A DNA stretch of 64,000 nucleotides from Cryptomeria japonica. Taxonomy: Eukaryota; Streptophyta; Pinopsida; Cupressales; Cupressaceae. Shown here one piece after another: positions 35,435 through 47,851 of the stretch; within the stretch, counting starts at the first letter, position 1, and each line of letters opens with the position of its first letter. The DNA lies in assembly GCF_030272615.1 (NCBI RefSeq), contig NC_081410.1:290283957-290347956 (forward strand), read 5' to 3'. Under the pieces are notes generated by a model, which had not been told where the DNA came from, did not search any database, and saw only the letters and a program-made list of their open reading frames with translations. Position numbers and translations under genes: made by a program.

Positions 35435-36633
35435 TGTTGGCCATTTAGTGGAATTGATTATGTGTTGCATTGATGTTTTGTCATTGATGCCAACAATAGC
35501 TGTTTTGATGCTTTACCCACATCCTTTTGGTCTTGGTAGGTTGAGTGGTTTTTGGTTAACTTGGATCTGGCATGATCTGGTAGGCTCTAGTATAGTCTGG
35601 TGATGGAATTGGCTTTCTCATGATACTTATACTCATATTTTCTCTGTTGGTTTTGGTCTAGAGATTGGATGCTATTTTGCTTGTTTAGAAGATTGGTTTC
35701 TGGTTCTAGCGAGGGTTTCACTAGCAAAGCTTTTAATGGAGATCTTTGATGAATTGCATAAATAGTATTGGTGTAGCTTCTGATGGAGTTTCAAGATGGT
35801 TTTAGTAATCATGTTCGAGCCCTGGCGGATGGAGATTATTGTTGAAGTGTATGGACCTATACTTGGTCCCAGTTGATCTAGGTTATGGACCAGCTTTAAT
35901 GTAACGTGTGGATAGGACCTATTGATGTATTTTCGGGATGTCTTATATGTTGATATTATTTGTTTGGTCTAAGTCTGACATGGTTTGTAATTATATAATT
36001 GGTTTATTATCTGGTGGCCGACCTAATTGTTTATGGTCATGGGTTTGTATATATAGATGTATGATCTCATTGTAGATCATCATGGTTAATGTTAGAGGTC
36101 ATGGTCAAGGAATGTAATATGAAAATAATGTAATATCATTCAGGAAGAGGAGTTGGTCAATCATTGGAGATTGAATTGTGTTTATGTAAGAGGATTTAGT
36201 CCTCCAATATTGAGCTTAACCAAAACTGTACTCAAGCATCGAAGATGCTATCTTTTGCAATTCAACACTTCTATAAATTGTAGTCTGGATTTATATGTAG
36301 CCACTGAGGATCCTTTTGTGATGAGTAGTGTGGTCTAGGTTGTTGTCCTTCTTGCAATTTAGGGCCCCTCAATTGTAATTCACATACTTACTACATAAGT
36401 ATTATTTGACTATGGGTAGGCTTCCCACTATGGTTTTTCCCTCTAGTGGGTTTTCCACGTACAAATATGGGTGTTATGTGGATGGATTTTATTCTATGAT
36501 TATTGTTTATTCTTAATTGGTTTAACTTCTATTCTAGTATTAATGTTTAAATTGCTAATGGTTCCTATAATTTGTGACAACAGATTCAGCCCCCCCGTCT
36601 CAATTGTATTTTAGTTATTTGAATTGTCTAACA
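35435..36633 (+). repeat. D 3' LTR
   Basis: Pairs with 29623-30839. In about 215 compared bases I count about 22 differences. It includes the hairpin region at 36413-36442 and ends TTGTCTAACA before GGCAA. Confidence 0.9.
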
Positions 36634-38172
36634 GGCAACCTATGTCAATTAATATTTGATGATGGTTATAGATGAAATTTAATGTCTGATTTGTTGGATA
36701 AGTAATTTGGTCTACTGGATTTAAAATTTGTAAGTTTGACAGGGTTTACCAATAGGACTGAGAATTAGGACTTCAATTGGTAAAAGCAAAGATTTTGATG
36801 GAATCGGTAAATTGGTGATTGTTGGAAACTTGTGGTCTGAGACATAATATTTTATGATGGATTTGTGTATGTGACCAAAACTGCATCCTATGTTGATTAC
36901 CGAAAGGCATGTTTTCAAATTTTGATGGAGTTGTGCTAGGGTTTTAGTAGGGTTTTAGGACCGGTGATGAATTCACTCAACCAGTAATGATTTTTTATTT
37001 GACAGTGATTGGTGGTGAATCTACATGAAGAAGATAACATTACACAACTCGTGTGAATAATTTGAAATGTGTTTTGGTGCAAAAGATGGTAGAATTTCTT
37101 GGGAATGTGCAAAGTGCTTAGCGAAATGTTCTAAGGGTTTGACTTATCTATAGATCTGATTTTTGTGATGGGTTATAAATAATCAATGGTTGATATTGCA
37201 TTGTAATTTATTGTAATGATATGTATATTGATATCTTATGATCTATATTATAAATTCAAGATGTAAATAGGTTTTGTGGCCAACTTCGTTGTTATGGCTA
37301 TTTAGGATGACACAACTGATGTTTTATGTGTTAGTGGCATTAGGAGAATGAGTTAAGTTGTCTAAGAGAAGATAGAGATCTTTCTGAGTGTTGTAGATTT
37401 TGAAGCATAACTGGATCTCATTTAGCAAGATGAAAGTGCAAAGTTATAGATAATTTTTCATTGTTGTTCCCTAACAGTTACAGCAGCATAAATCCCTTAA
37501 TCGGGTAGGTAGTAATAGGCCTTTTTCATCTAAGTCCCCTAATATGGAAGCTCACAAAAGAGTGTGTAAATCCTCTAACTAGGTTGATCCTTACAGATCA
37601 TTAAGCTCCTAGCTGGAGTGATAGGAAAATCCCTTAACCAAGTGACTCCTAATAGGGTCTACTTCTAACTGGTCGTATTGTAAGCTCTTAACTAGGCTAA
37701 GCTCCTAATAGGGCCTACTTCAAAAGAGTTCAAATTATTGTGGGTACCAATTCCCACCATGGTTTTTCCCATTTTGGTTTCCACATCAAAAATCTTAGTG
37801 TTTATGTGTGGAATATTTTTTCATGATGTTTATGTTTACATGCATTATTTCTGAGACACCGGTTATGATATATCATTTAAAGTTTACCAGAGATTACTGG
37901 TACTGATATGAAATGAATAGATAAAGAACTTGATCAGATTGATAAGATTGATTAGTTGAATGATCAAATTGGTATGACTGATTAGAGATAAATATATTGA
38001 TAATTATGATTATTTTGATTAAAAGGTTGTTAGATCTGATTATAGAAGTGAAGATATCTGTTAAGAAGTTTCATATTTGATTTTAGTTGGATTTGAGTTT
38101 AAAGTTTAAGTTATTGTTAATACTGATTCACCCCCCTCTCAGTATTAACTAGATCTTCATAAGATTAAAACA
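36634..38172 (+). repeat. C 3' LTR, right piece
   Basis: Continues C's 3' LTR from the duplicated GGCAA to the end ...AAGATTAAAACA. It includes a second copy of the short repeat array (about 37489-37715) and of the hairpin GTGGG...CCCAC with GGTTTTTCCC (37740-37770). Confidence 0.88.
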
Positions 38173-38354
38173 AATACACAAACTTATAACTAAAGGATGA
38201 AACCTCTTGATACAGTTTAGGATTCCTTCTACTTTTTTAGTACCCTTCTTAGCCAACACGTAAGTTAGTTTTAATTAATTTAAGATTTCAAATTTGAAAT
38301 GGATTCTATCTTTGGAATCTTCAATAAAATTCCTTACATGGAGTTTCTAGATGT
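38173..38354. other. T 3' UTR, right part
   Basis: Short AT-rich remainder of the T 3' UTR after C. If 38355 is the 3' LTR start, a purine tract should stand here, but the last bases (TGGAGTTTCTAGATGT) are not purine-rich. Confidence 0.5.
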
Positions 38355-40398
38355 TGTGATCTAATTCACACATTGCCCCATCGCAGATGGGGACCCCCTG
38401 TTTTCTGTTTTTAGGGTTTTATCCTAGCTTTGCAGTTTTGTAAATCCATTTTCCAAGGGAGTTTTGAGTTTGAATTCTAAGGTCATCCCAAGCCAAATTT
38501 TGAATTCATGAATGAATGTTGTCAAAGTTCTTAGAAGGTCTAAAGGACGGGGATCTCAATTACTTTGAGTCATTTCTGACAACTTTTTATTTTTAGAAAT
38601 TTTCTGCTTTTTTTGCTTTTTTACTTTTTTCTTCTTTTTTGAAAGTGGCATCTGGGTTTTAATCCTTAAGTCATTTCATCTCTGCCCATGTTGTCATAAT
38701 TTGAAAATCTTGTTTCTAGGTATAAAAAGTAGGGCTTGAAAAATTTTGCTTTTTTTAGAGATTAGGGTTTTGTTCTTTAGGTCATATCAGTCCTGCCCAT
38801 GTCTACAGATTCAGAAAAAATTACTCTAAGTATAAAAAGAAAGGGTTTTCTTTTATTTTCTTTTTCTTGAGATTAGGGTTTTGATCTCCATGCCAAATTA
38901 TTACTACCCATGTTCTTAGAATTTGAAAATTTAGCCTTTAAGGGTAAAAAGAGAAATGCAAACCCTAATTAGGGTTTTGTTCCAGAAGATGGATCATATG
39001 ATCAGTGCCCATGTTCTCAGATTTTAAAAATTAGTTCTCCAAATGCAAAAAGAAAAGTGGAAACCCTAATTAGGGTTTTTTGCCAGATGAACCAGCATGG
39101 CATCAACATGACATGAACATTGTTGATCAAATATAAAGATAACAATGGAAGGTGGTACATGGATATCTAGGTAAAAAATTTCCCAAGGTAGAAGGGATGG
39201 CTAATGACAAGACTAATTCCAAGTCCGCCAATGCTCAGAGTCAGATAAGTGTAATGGAAAATGATCAGTCAAGTCCACCCAAGAATGTCAAGAATAGAAG
39301 ATTTCCAAGCATGACCAAGGTTTGCCAGAGTATAAGGAAGTTGTCTAAGAGAAAATGTATGATAGATGCTAAACTCCTACCATCAGTTAACTAACTCCTA
39401 GAAAAGTTCAAGCAAACTCCTAAATATGGTTAGGCTTAAGCCATAAAGACATGGCAAGCATCCCTCCAAGTCCACCCTTGGCATAAGCCACTCCAAGTCC
39501 ACCCATGCTAGATTAGAAGGAGGTTACCAAAGTCTGCCAAGGCTTAAGAAAGAATGTCTAAGGCAATGCAAGGTCCACCTAGGCAAAGTTGAACTTGGCT
39601 AATGCACTCTAAAGTGCTCCTTGTCCATGAAGTATAAAGTTTTCCCTACCTTGGCATAAGGTGAAGATGTCTAAACACTCTTCAAAGTCTGCCAAGACAA
39701 GGAGAGGAATAAAAGAAAGTATGGAAGGAGACCATCCAAGTCTTCCTTTATCAAGTTGGCATAACAAGTATGAAGTCTTCCTAAGAGCATTCTAAATTGA
39801 TATGGATATGTCAAGACATGACCCAAATTAGCCACGTTGGAATAAAGAAAATTTGGTGTAAGAATTGCCAAGTTGGTAATAAAATGATGATATGGCACTT
39901 TAAAAATCGCTTGACAAAGGGAAAGATAGAAAGTTGAGATTAAATTATGATGATTTGGCATTTGAAAGCAAAGATGAAAGGGAAAACAAAGTTTTCCTTC
40001 TAGAATAAAGAAAATTAAGCTTTCTAAAAATGCCACACTTTGAAGAAGCTTCCAAAGAATATAGATAAGGTTAAAGCAAAGCTTTCCCAAAGTTCACCTT
40101 CTAGAATAAACCAAATAAAGCTTCTAGAAATGACCAAGGAAACTATAAAACATAGGTCTTTCTTCATTAAAGATCTCTTTATTTTCCAAGAAAGGATTGA
40201 ACCACAAGCTTATTTTAGAATTCACCAAAATTAAACAAGGTAAGAAACTTCTAAGAATGAATGAATCTGATCAGATTATCAGATTTTAGACAGGGTTGAG
40301 GAAATCCACCATAAAGAAAAGAAATGAAGCATGAGGACCAAACAAAAAGTCATCTTATCAAAATTAGAGTTTGAAGTTGGCATGAATAATGTCCAAAC

Positions 40399-41204
40399 TG
40401 TTGGCATATGCACACTCCAATGAGACATTGTAGGTGATTCAAGATTTTGTCATTGATGGCAACCTTACAATCCTATGACACCAGAAAGACATTCCACTGG
40501 CACTAGTAAGATCAGACTCTACACCAACACTCACATCACCTGCACCAGTAGTGAAAGGAAGCATACCGGCACAGAAGCAGACAGGATTTTTGTTGTTTAT
40601 ATATTTTGTTTATTATTTATAAAATCATTGTAAGCCGACTTGGCAAGTTGTAAAATGACTATTATATAGAAGAGATCATTGTAGAACATTTAAAATGAAG
40701 TAAGAGGAATGTAATTAGGTGAAATAAGGCAAACCTATTATGCAAATTATAGGTTAAGGGTTTATGTAAGAAGGAGAGTAGAAACTGGTACTGGATCTAG
40801 CATTATAGATGCTATTTTGAAGCAGTACAAGACACTGGATTTATATAATCCATTTTGTAAGTCAGTGAGACTTCCTATTTTGTATTTGAGCGGTGAGCTC
40901 TAGGCAATTGGCCTTCCTACATGTGCAAGCCCCTCTTGTAGCAGCAATATTCTCTTATTGGCCAGTAAGTGAATATTATGGGTCACAAATCCCACCGAGG
41001 TTTTTCCCACACTCGGTTTCCTCATTAAATCCTTGTGTTATGGTGTGATTTTTATGTGATTGTTTTTATCTCTGTTCATTGCATTACTTTATGTTTACCA
41101 ATACATTGTATTAATATGCTCTACATGTTTTAAGTTAACAAAATCTATTAACCAGTTAGATACTGATTCACCCCCCCCTCTCAATAACTGTGGGAATCCT
41201 AACA
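40399..41204 (+). repeat. E LTR 1
   Basis: 806 bases. TTTTGTCATTGATGGCAA near the start, TATA-like ATTATATAGAAG near 40662, hairpin and GGTTTTTCCC at 40979-41008, GATTCACCCCCCCCTCTC before the end. Confidence 0.92.
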
Positions 41205-41206
41205 AT

Positions 41207-41218
41207 TGGTATCAAAGC
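41207..41218 (+). promoter_or_regulatory. E unit 1 primer-binding site
   Basis: TGGTATCAAAGC, one change from the initiator-Met site. Two bases separate it from the LTR. Unit 2 has the perfect TGGTATCAGAGC at 48633-48644. Confidence 0.88.
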
Positions 41219-41275
41219 TTGGTCCTCTATTTTCAGAAGCCTAACATCTTGAGGAAGATCTTGACACTGGTAGAG

Positions 41276-42412
41276 ATGGAAAAATTGATGAAGCAACTTG
41301 AAGGAGCTCTCTCAGACTATAATGTAGAAAAATTTAAAAATATCAAACTTGACGATGATCTAAAGGCTGCTCAGGATATTATTCAAGCACTTCAAGAGAA
41401 TCTTACTATTTCAAGAAACAAGAGAAGAGAACTTTATGAAAAGATGCAAAATGAGAATGATGAAAAAGAAACTCTTAATTATATGATAAACAAGCTGAAA
41501 CAAGAGAACATGAAAACAAAGAATGAGATGCAGGATATGACTATGAGATTTTGTAAAGAAATTGAAGATAGAAAGAAGAATGAAAAAGATTTGACCAAAA
41601 GACTAAGTGATGCTTCAAATGAGAACACAAGACTTAGCTATGAAAATGATTTGTTGAAGACAGATTTGATGCACACTCAGAATGAATCAAATGAACTGAT
41701 GAGGTAGAAAGAAGTCTTAGAAAAAGAACTAGATACTGCAAATCAACATAAAGAGAAATTCAAGAAAAGCTCAGAGGAATTTGGTAACTTGCTGAAGAAT
41801 CAAAAACCTAAAGGTGACACTTCTGGAATTGGCTTTGAAGTTGGTGAAAGCTCTAATACTACAAACACACACGATCATAGCAAATTGGTAAGACAACCTA
41901 CTGCTTATAAATTTAATGGAAAATGCTTTAACTATAATAAGTATGTTCATACAGCAAATGAATGTAGATCTAGAAATTATCAGAATACCAATGCACCCAC
42001 CCGTCAATGTTCAAAATGCAACAAAGCTGGTCATAACTCTGAGAATTGCAAATTGAATGTAAGATGTTATGTTTGTGGAAGATTTGGACACTTATCTAAT
42101 CAATGCAGAACATAAACCAACATAGGTTATGGAAAGGATATTCAGAGAAATAATGTGACTTGTTATGCACATAACAAAATTGGGCATATTGCTAAATTTT
42201 GTAGAAGCAAGTCCTCACCGGCAGACAACAAAGGTCCTAGTTTGAAAGGTAAAGAAAAAGTTGAAGAGGTTAAGCAAGAATTTTCAAAACAATGGATCAG
42301 GAAATCAAAACTAAATAGTGTTGGGAATACTCCTCCACTAGTAGAACCAAGCAACACTCCATTGGTAGGACAGAGTAGCACTCCACTGGTAGGAATCTCT
42401 TCATCAAATTGA
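41276..42412 (+). pseudogene. E gag-like protein, unit 1 (379 codons)
   Basis: Starts MEKLMKQLEGALSDYN. Residues about 1-175 form one long charged coiled coil (NENDEKETLNYMINKLKQEN and similar). Four zinc knuckles follow. The first is degraded (CFNYNKYVHTANEC, with second Cys and Gly lost). The next two are intact: CSKCNKAGHNSENC and CYVCGRFGHLSNQC. The fourth is CYAHNKIGHIAKFC with its second Cys lost. The tail has three PLVxxSxTP-like repeats. In-frame stops at 41705 and 42113; no frameshift. No capsid-type gag domain is recognised, so 'gag' rests on position and knuckles. It probably binds element RNA. Confidence 0.75.
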
Positions 42413-42564
42413 AGAAATTTCTTTCAGGGTTTGGCAATCAATGAGACATATGCTATTATTCACTCGATTGATGGTAAGAAGTTGAAATTACTTCTATACC
42501 AGCAGTTATGTTAAGTCATTACTTAACTGGAAAGCATTAAATGTGGTAGTTGGCAGATTGACAT

Positions 42565-42573
42565 TATAAATTA
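42565..42573 (+). promoter_or_regulatory. TATA-like box before E ORF2, unit 1
   Basis: TATAAATTA is followed by a pyrimidine-rich candidate start (CTCCATTTCACTTCACC) and then the ORF2 ATG 142 bases on, in good context (ATCATGG). Unit 2 keeps the same arrangement at 49991-49999. It suggests ORF2 has its own promoter; not proven. Confidence 0.4.
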
Positions 42574-42714
42574 ATGTTTTTGGCTCCATTTCACTTCACC
42601 GAGCATTCAAACGTTCGAAGAGCATGAAATTTCTAGAGCTAAGGCATTTCGAGCAAAGAGGCAAAGCATTTCAGAAATCAATCCTTCCAAAGGTAGAAAA
42701 AGGTATTTATAATC

Positions 42715-45700
42715 ATGGCATCCTCTTCTATACCTGAATTCATAGCAAACCCAACTATGGTCGAGGTAATCAAATGCCCTAGGTTCATATTTCAGTTAGT
42801 TCCCGAGATAGATAAAAAGGATGACAATGTAGGTGCTTTTTCCCAAATTCCCAAAGGAGTTGTTTTTGCAGAAGACCCTAGAATTTATATCCATTTCCAT
42901 ATAAAATAATTAGGAGATGAAGAAATCAAGAACATGTACAAATCTGTTATCTGTGATGACTCTGAAAATGTAAAACCTAAACACAAAATTGTTGAAACCC
43001 TAGGATTCACTGCGATCCTCTGCATTCTGGAATTCCCCAAGGAAGTAATAAGGATAGTATTGAGCAGGGTACATGGAGAATTCTTTTGGCTAAATTCAAT
43101 TCAGAAAATTACCAAGGAAGCTGTGAAAGTTGTAACAGGGTTACCTTCCACCGGTTACAGACCAGACAAGACAAAGAAGGTCTCAAATGACCTGGTAATA
43201 AACCCAACTGGTGCAACATCTAACAAAAGGTCTCTAAGGGTTAATGATGTGACTGACATAAATGTGAGATTTGTTAGCATGATTTTAGGTTGCAAAGCAA
43301 CATATGCAAACTAACTTAACTCGGTTTCCAGTTTATGCATAAAAAGTGCACATGATACGGTTAAGGATAATGTAAAAATTGATGTATGTGAATGGTTAAA
43401 GGATGAATTGATTGACAATTTAGGGAAGATCAAGAAGGATAAGAAAGGAACATTTAGATTTGGTAACTTACTTGTATGCTTAATGCTACACATAACCAAA
43501 TAGGTGCCTGGTATAAGTATCAAGAACCTTGGATTTGACATATTGGTAGGGAAATAGTTATCAAACTTGTTCAACAACATGGGTGAAAGCAAACAAAAGA
43601 ATATTGATGAGTATTTTCAAGCACTAAAGGCCAGAATGAACAAAAGAATTAGACTATCACAGGAAATTGTAAACAAATACAAAGATGATATATGTTTTGT
43701 CATTAAAAAGGATGAGATCTGGATGGAAGCAGTTATCCCAAGAACAATTTGGGTTACTGAAATGGATTATGAGACTGATAACAACATCATTGAAACATAT
43801 GCTAAAGCCCTTCTAGAAGCACCAAATGAACCTAAGGAAGAAATATTTGGTAGTGCTAAGACCATTGAAAGCCAAATTCAATCTAAGAAGAGAGTAAAGA
43901 AAGTAGAAGCAATAGTAAGGAGAGGTTCAAGGCAGGTTAAGGTTATAAAAGAAGATGTACTGAAACAAACCGGTATCACTGAAGATGAGTTATAGGCACA
44001 ACAACCAAAAACTCACCTTTCACTGATAGCAACTTCTTCAAAGAGTGACATGCCAACCGAATTCAAACGAGTTGTAAGGAAAAGACAACCTTCACAAGTA
44101 TCCACACCCTCGCCTAGAAGAACTAGACAAAAACAACAAGTAGTAAGGTCTTCGCTAAAGAAAACAACCCCAAAGAAAAAGCTAACACCTAAGAAGAAAA
44201 GGACTCAACAGAATATTTCTCTTATTGACAGACTATTGGATGAAATCACAGAAGAAGGAAAACTCAAGAACATAGAAAAATTATATGATACACTATCAGC
44301 AGATGAGAAAGAGCAAGTTGAAAACAGTGTCATTTTACACCTAGATATCTATAAGAAGTTTTTGATGCAAGTTGTAGATGAACTACCAGATGAATTATTC
44401 AAGAGACTAGAAGCAAGAAGACAATTTGTTGTAGAACTTGACAACAACATCAAAATTGAAAAATTACTTGCTGTCTACCCAGTCAACTCTCCAAAAGAAA
44501 TAGATAATCTAATTGTAAAAGCCAACTAGTCAGTATTCTCTACTGCACACCGGCATATTGCACTAATGGCAGGAAGAGTAAAAGAGGTAACAAAAGAAAT
44601 AGAAAATGGATGGGATATATTCCTTGTGGAGAAGGAAAAGCAGGAAGAGTACAGGAACCCCAAGCCTATCAAAGTCTATCAAAAGGACAAAGATAAGGGT
44701 AAAGGAAAGGTTGGTGGACCTCCTAGTATCAAAATAAAAGATAACTTATCCCCACCACCTCTGATTACTACACCGATAACAACAATAGAAGACCAACCGG
44801 TAGATGATAGTATGGATGTATCACAAGAGGATACTAATCCTTATTTAGAGATACTATACATAGTTGATGTAGATACTCAAAAGGTCAACATTATGGTAGA
44901 TAAAGACACAACTGATAAGACTGACATGGCTAGTGAGCCACCGTCAACCAACAACATTGATAACACTGGAGGAAAAGTTGAAGATGATAGCACAAGGAAA
45001 CAGACAAAGACTAGAACAGATCAACAGACAGAGAGACAAGCAGAGAAACAGGCTCTGGAACAGGTTCATGTGGAAACAGTGCCACCGGCAACAGAATAGA
45101 AACAAAAACCCTTTCTTAAGGAAATGGAAATACAAACTAACCAACCAGAGGTCACTACAAGCATGGTTGCTTCCTCCACTGGCAGAATTTAGAATGTTGG
45201 TTCCTCCTTAGTAGATTATAAATCAACCAATGTAACTAAAGTTCTTTTAGATTCTTTGAAGAAAATAACTGATTGTAGTTCACAAGCTTATAAAGCTATA
45301 GATGACACAATCCCAATTTTGATGATGATAGCTCCAAAATGCAACATAGATAATAAGGATTATTTGAGTCAACTTGACACTTTTTCAAAGTATATTACTA
45401 ACAACATAGTGACAGTTGAGCAAATAAAGGAACAGGCATTCAAAGACAGGTTGGAAATTGAAAAACAAAAATTCTTTGAGGATCAAATAAAGAAGTGTAC
45501 TAGGTAATTTGACACATTTCTACTGGAGCTATGTAACATATTGAAGGAATGTAAAACTCTATAAAAAGATACATGCAAGACAAACTATTTAATAGTTGAC
45601 ATAGATAAGAAAATGAGCAAGGTACAAGAAGAAATAAATAAACTTGCAGACAATTTTGTTAATTCACTTGATACATTATCAGTTTTTGAGGAAGAGTTAC

Positions 45701-45975
45701 TGAAGCTAGAGAGAGAAAAGGAAAGAATAATAAACAAGGCAAAAAATCTGAGACTAAGACTAAGTCCAAGATTGGACTATCTAGCATCCCTGAGAAAGGA
45801 AATATCTGAGGCATTAGTACAAGCACAGAAAACACTAGCAGAGCATATGCAACACCTCACCAGTACAGTTCAAAGAATAGAGGCAGAAATAAAAGATAGT
45901 AAGAAGTTTATGGAAAGCATAAATTTGGTTTTGGTGGATCTTTTTCAAATTTTAACCACCCAGTTACAAGGTTGA
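42715..45975 (+). pseudogene. E ORF2, unit 1 (1,087 codons), unknown function
   Basis: Starts MASSSIPEFIANPTMVEV. The whole length stays in one frame with only in-frame stops: 42907, 43312, 43501, 43555, 43993, 44527, 45097, 45190, 45505 and 45562. Parts: an N-terminal globular domain (VRGE/VHGEFFWLNSIQKITKEA-like block, VVTGLP, RSLRVNDVTDINVRF); a second domain (KYKDDICFVIKKDEIWMEAV); a basic stretch with KKTTPKKKLTPKKKRTQQ, resembling a nuclear localisation signal; a helical region (LSADEKEQVENSVILHLDIY); an acidic, Gln/Thr-rich linker; and a C-terminal coiled coil (LEREKERIINKAKNLRLRL). No enzyme motif is recognised. ORF2 lies 302 bases after gag and in another frame, so it is a separate protein. 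Unit 1 lacks seven codons present in unit 2. Confidence 0.75.
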
Positions 45976-46045
45976 GACAGAAAAACTACAACTCTATTGA
46001 CACCTTGACAACCTTTGTCATTGATGCCAAAGGGGGAGTAGTAGT

Positions 46046-47707
46046 TGTAGTGTCGTAAATTGTACGCACTTGCTAGGGTGGTACAATTTCACACCTAGTT
46101 TAGCACCCGCCTTGGCGCATTTTGCATTTTGCATTGCATTTCCCCTTTAGCACTTAATTAATCAAATTAATTAGGTCTAAGGTCCTATTTCATCATCTTC
46201 CACATTATAAAGTTGGGCCCTTTCATTAAAGTGTGCCCCTTTCATTTTATTCTTCCAATACATCATTTAATCAAAAACCCTAATTGGGTCGTATTTTGAA
46301 CTTGGGGGCTTGATTTCGGGGGTCAAAACATCTCGAAATCAGCTGTAACTTCGGGATTCTCTCTAAAATCATCATATCCGACGGCCCTGAAAATTTGGTG
46401 AAAAGTTGTCGGGACCATGGCGCCCGGCGTGCACATGGTCCCGGACATTTTTCTCGAAATTTTAGGAGCGCGATCCAATCATAAAATAAAGCTTAACCCC
46501 AAGAAATTGGTAGGAGATTCAATCTCTAGGTCGGCCAAAAGTTGAAATTAAGACCTAGGGTTTCATATATAAGAGCTCTCTTTCTTCATTTGAAAGGATA
46601 GGAATTTTGGTTTCAAGGACCTTCTATGCAGCGAAAGGGTGGATCTTTGAAGACTTCAACAACATTCAACATCCATCCATCAAGCATCTATCAATTTCAT
46701 TCATCCATTTAGGGCTTTGAAGGCATTGAAGAACAATAAGGGATCATCGACTGAAGATTGGCTTGTACCCCTCCCTTGGGGTTGGGTATGATTTCATGTT
46801 GCTTTCATGTCTTTGCATAAGCCTCATTATATCACTTGTATTCATGCTTTAGATCTCTTTACATCTTGATTTGGAGCATTTACATTATCATTTACAAGCA
46901 ATTAGGGTTTACTTTCTAGGTTGCTCTAGTTTGCTCACTTTCATTTTAGGATCTTGCACACACACAAGGTCTGCACACACACTACTTTTACAATACAACT
47001 TGGCTATTTGTGGAGGTGGAAATCATCGAAGCGAGGGTTTGACTAAGGCAAAACCCTATATAGCCGCCCACCACACCTTTTCAGATATAAGTGCAGGTTT
47101 CAGAATTCGGACGACGCCGCAAGTTGCAGATCCGAGAGAAGCAGGCCGAGACAGCACTCCACACCAAGTTTCAGAGAAAAAGACCAGGACAAGGGCGTGG
47201 GGTGCCCTGGTCCTACCAGGACAGGGGTGCTGGGTGCCCTGGTCCCTGGGATAGGGGCGCTAGGCACCTTGGTCCCTCTTTCAGACAGCAACTTTCAGCA
47301 ACTTTTTGACAGCTTTTCAGGTTGCAAAACAATAGTTTCAGGAGCAGAATTAGGACAGTGGCGCCTGCGCCCTCATCCCAAACATTTTCACTCAAATTTT
47401 AACACCAGGTATGCATTTACATTCTTGTCTTGTCCTTGTGTTTACAGCTTTCCATTGTTTAAGTTCAATTCTGCAATCTTGTTATTAGTTCATACTTGCA
47501 CTTTGGGGTTAGGAATTGAACTTGCATCACTCTATCTATCATTTGCAACAAAGGAAAAGAAATCCTAATAGGTAGCCCGTGGCTCTCTCTTCCACAAAAA
47601 GAAGTAGCCAATTGTGTGATACCTCTAGGCTCTTTCGTATTCCACAAATGTGTGATTGAAGGTGAGATTAGGGCATGTTTGCTTAGTGTCACTTTTTCCC
47701 CCACACA
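46046..47707 (+). mobile_element. Solo LTR (gypsy-like) in E unit 1
   Basis: TGTAGTGTCGTAAATTGTACG ... CCCCCACACA is flanked by a perfect GTAGT duplication (46041-46045, 47708-47712). E unit 2 shows the uninterrupted site near 53491. TATA box CATATATAAGAGCTC near 46563 gives plus orientation. The sequence is richer in GC than its surroundings and has short repeats around GGTGCCCTGGTCC (about 47199-47277). No internal region, so it is a solo LTR left by recombination. Open frames at 46871-47568 are chance frames. Confidence 0.88.
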
Positions 47708-47837
47708 GTAGTATGAGAAAATAATCAGCAAAAGACTTATCTTCTCAGGGGGAGCTCACATATTTTTGGTAATATTTTTGGTACATAATTTTTAGATTAC
47801 AAGTTTTGGAATTTTCTCATGAGTGTTGCCATCAATA

Positions 47838-47851
47838 CCAAAGGGGGAGAT
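47838..47851 (+). promoter_or_regulatory. E unit 1 polypurine tract
   Basis: CCAAAGGGGGAGAT before LTR 2. Two extra purine runs lie upstream, CCAAAGGGGGAGTAG (46028-46042) and CAGGGGGAGCTC (about 47747), as in C and D. Confidence 0.85.

Larger units (their letters stand above)
29623..36633 (+). mobile_element. Element D: Ty1/Copia retrotransposon inside C's 3' LTR
   Basis: Two LTRs (1,217 and 1,199 bases) begin TGTTGGYCATTTRGTGG and end GAATTGTCTAACA. The target duplication is GGAAA (29618-29622) against GGCAA (36634-36638), one base changed. C's 5' LTR reads GGCAA at the matching place, confirming the site. All Copia domains are present but broken. Confidence 0.9.
23428..38172 (+). mobile_element. 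Element C: Ty1/Copia retrotransposon, interrupted by D
   Basis: Two LTRs of about 1.64 kb flank a Copia gag-protease-integrase-RT-RNase H relic. The left end is mutated (TTTTGG against TGTTGG in the 3' LTR). The right end is ...AAAACA. Target duplications AATAT (23423-23427) and AATAC (38173-38177) differ by one base. In a stretch of about 175 bases I count about 19 differences between the LTRs, so the insertion is old. The host site is the 3' UTR of T. Confidence 0.85.

Noticed and set aside
46871-47731. Several overlapping ORFs on both strands (up to 127 codons)
   Set aside because: They all lie inside the solo LTR in its GC-richer repeats; no family motif and no frame preference.
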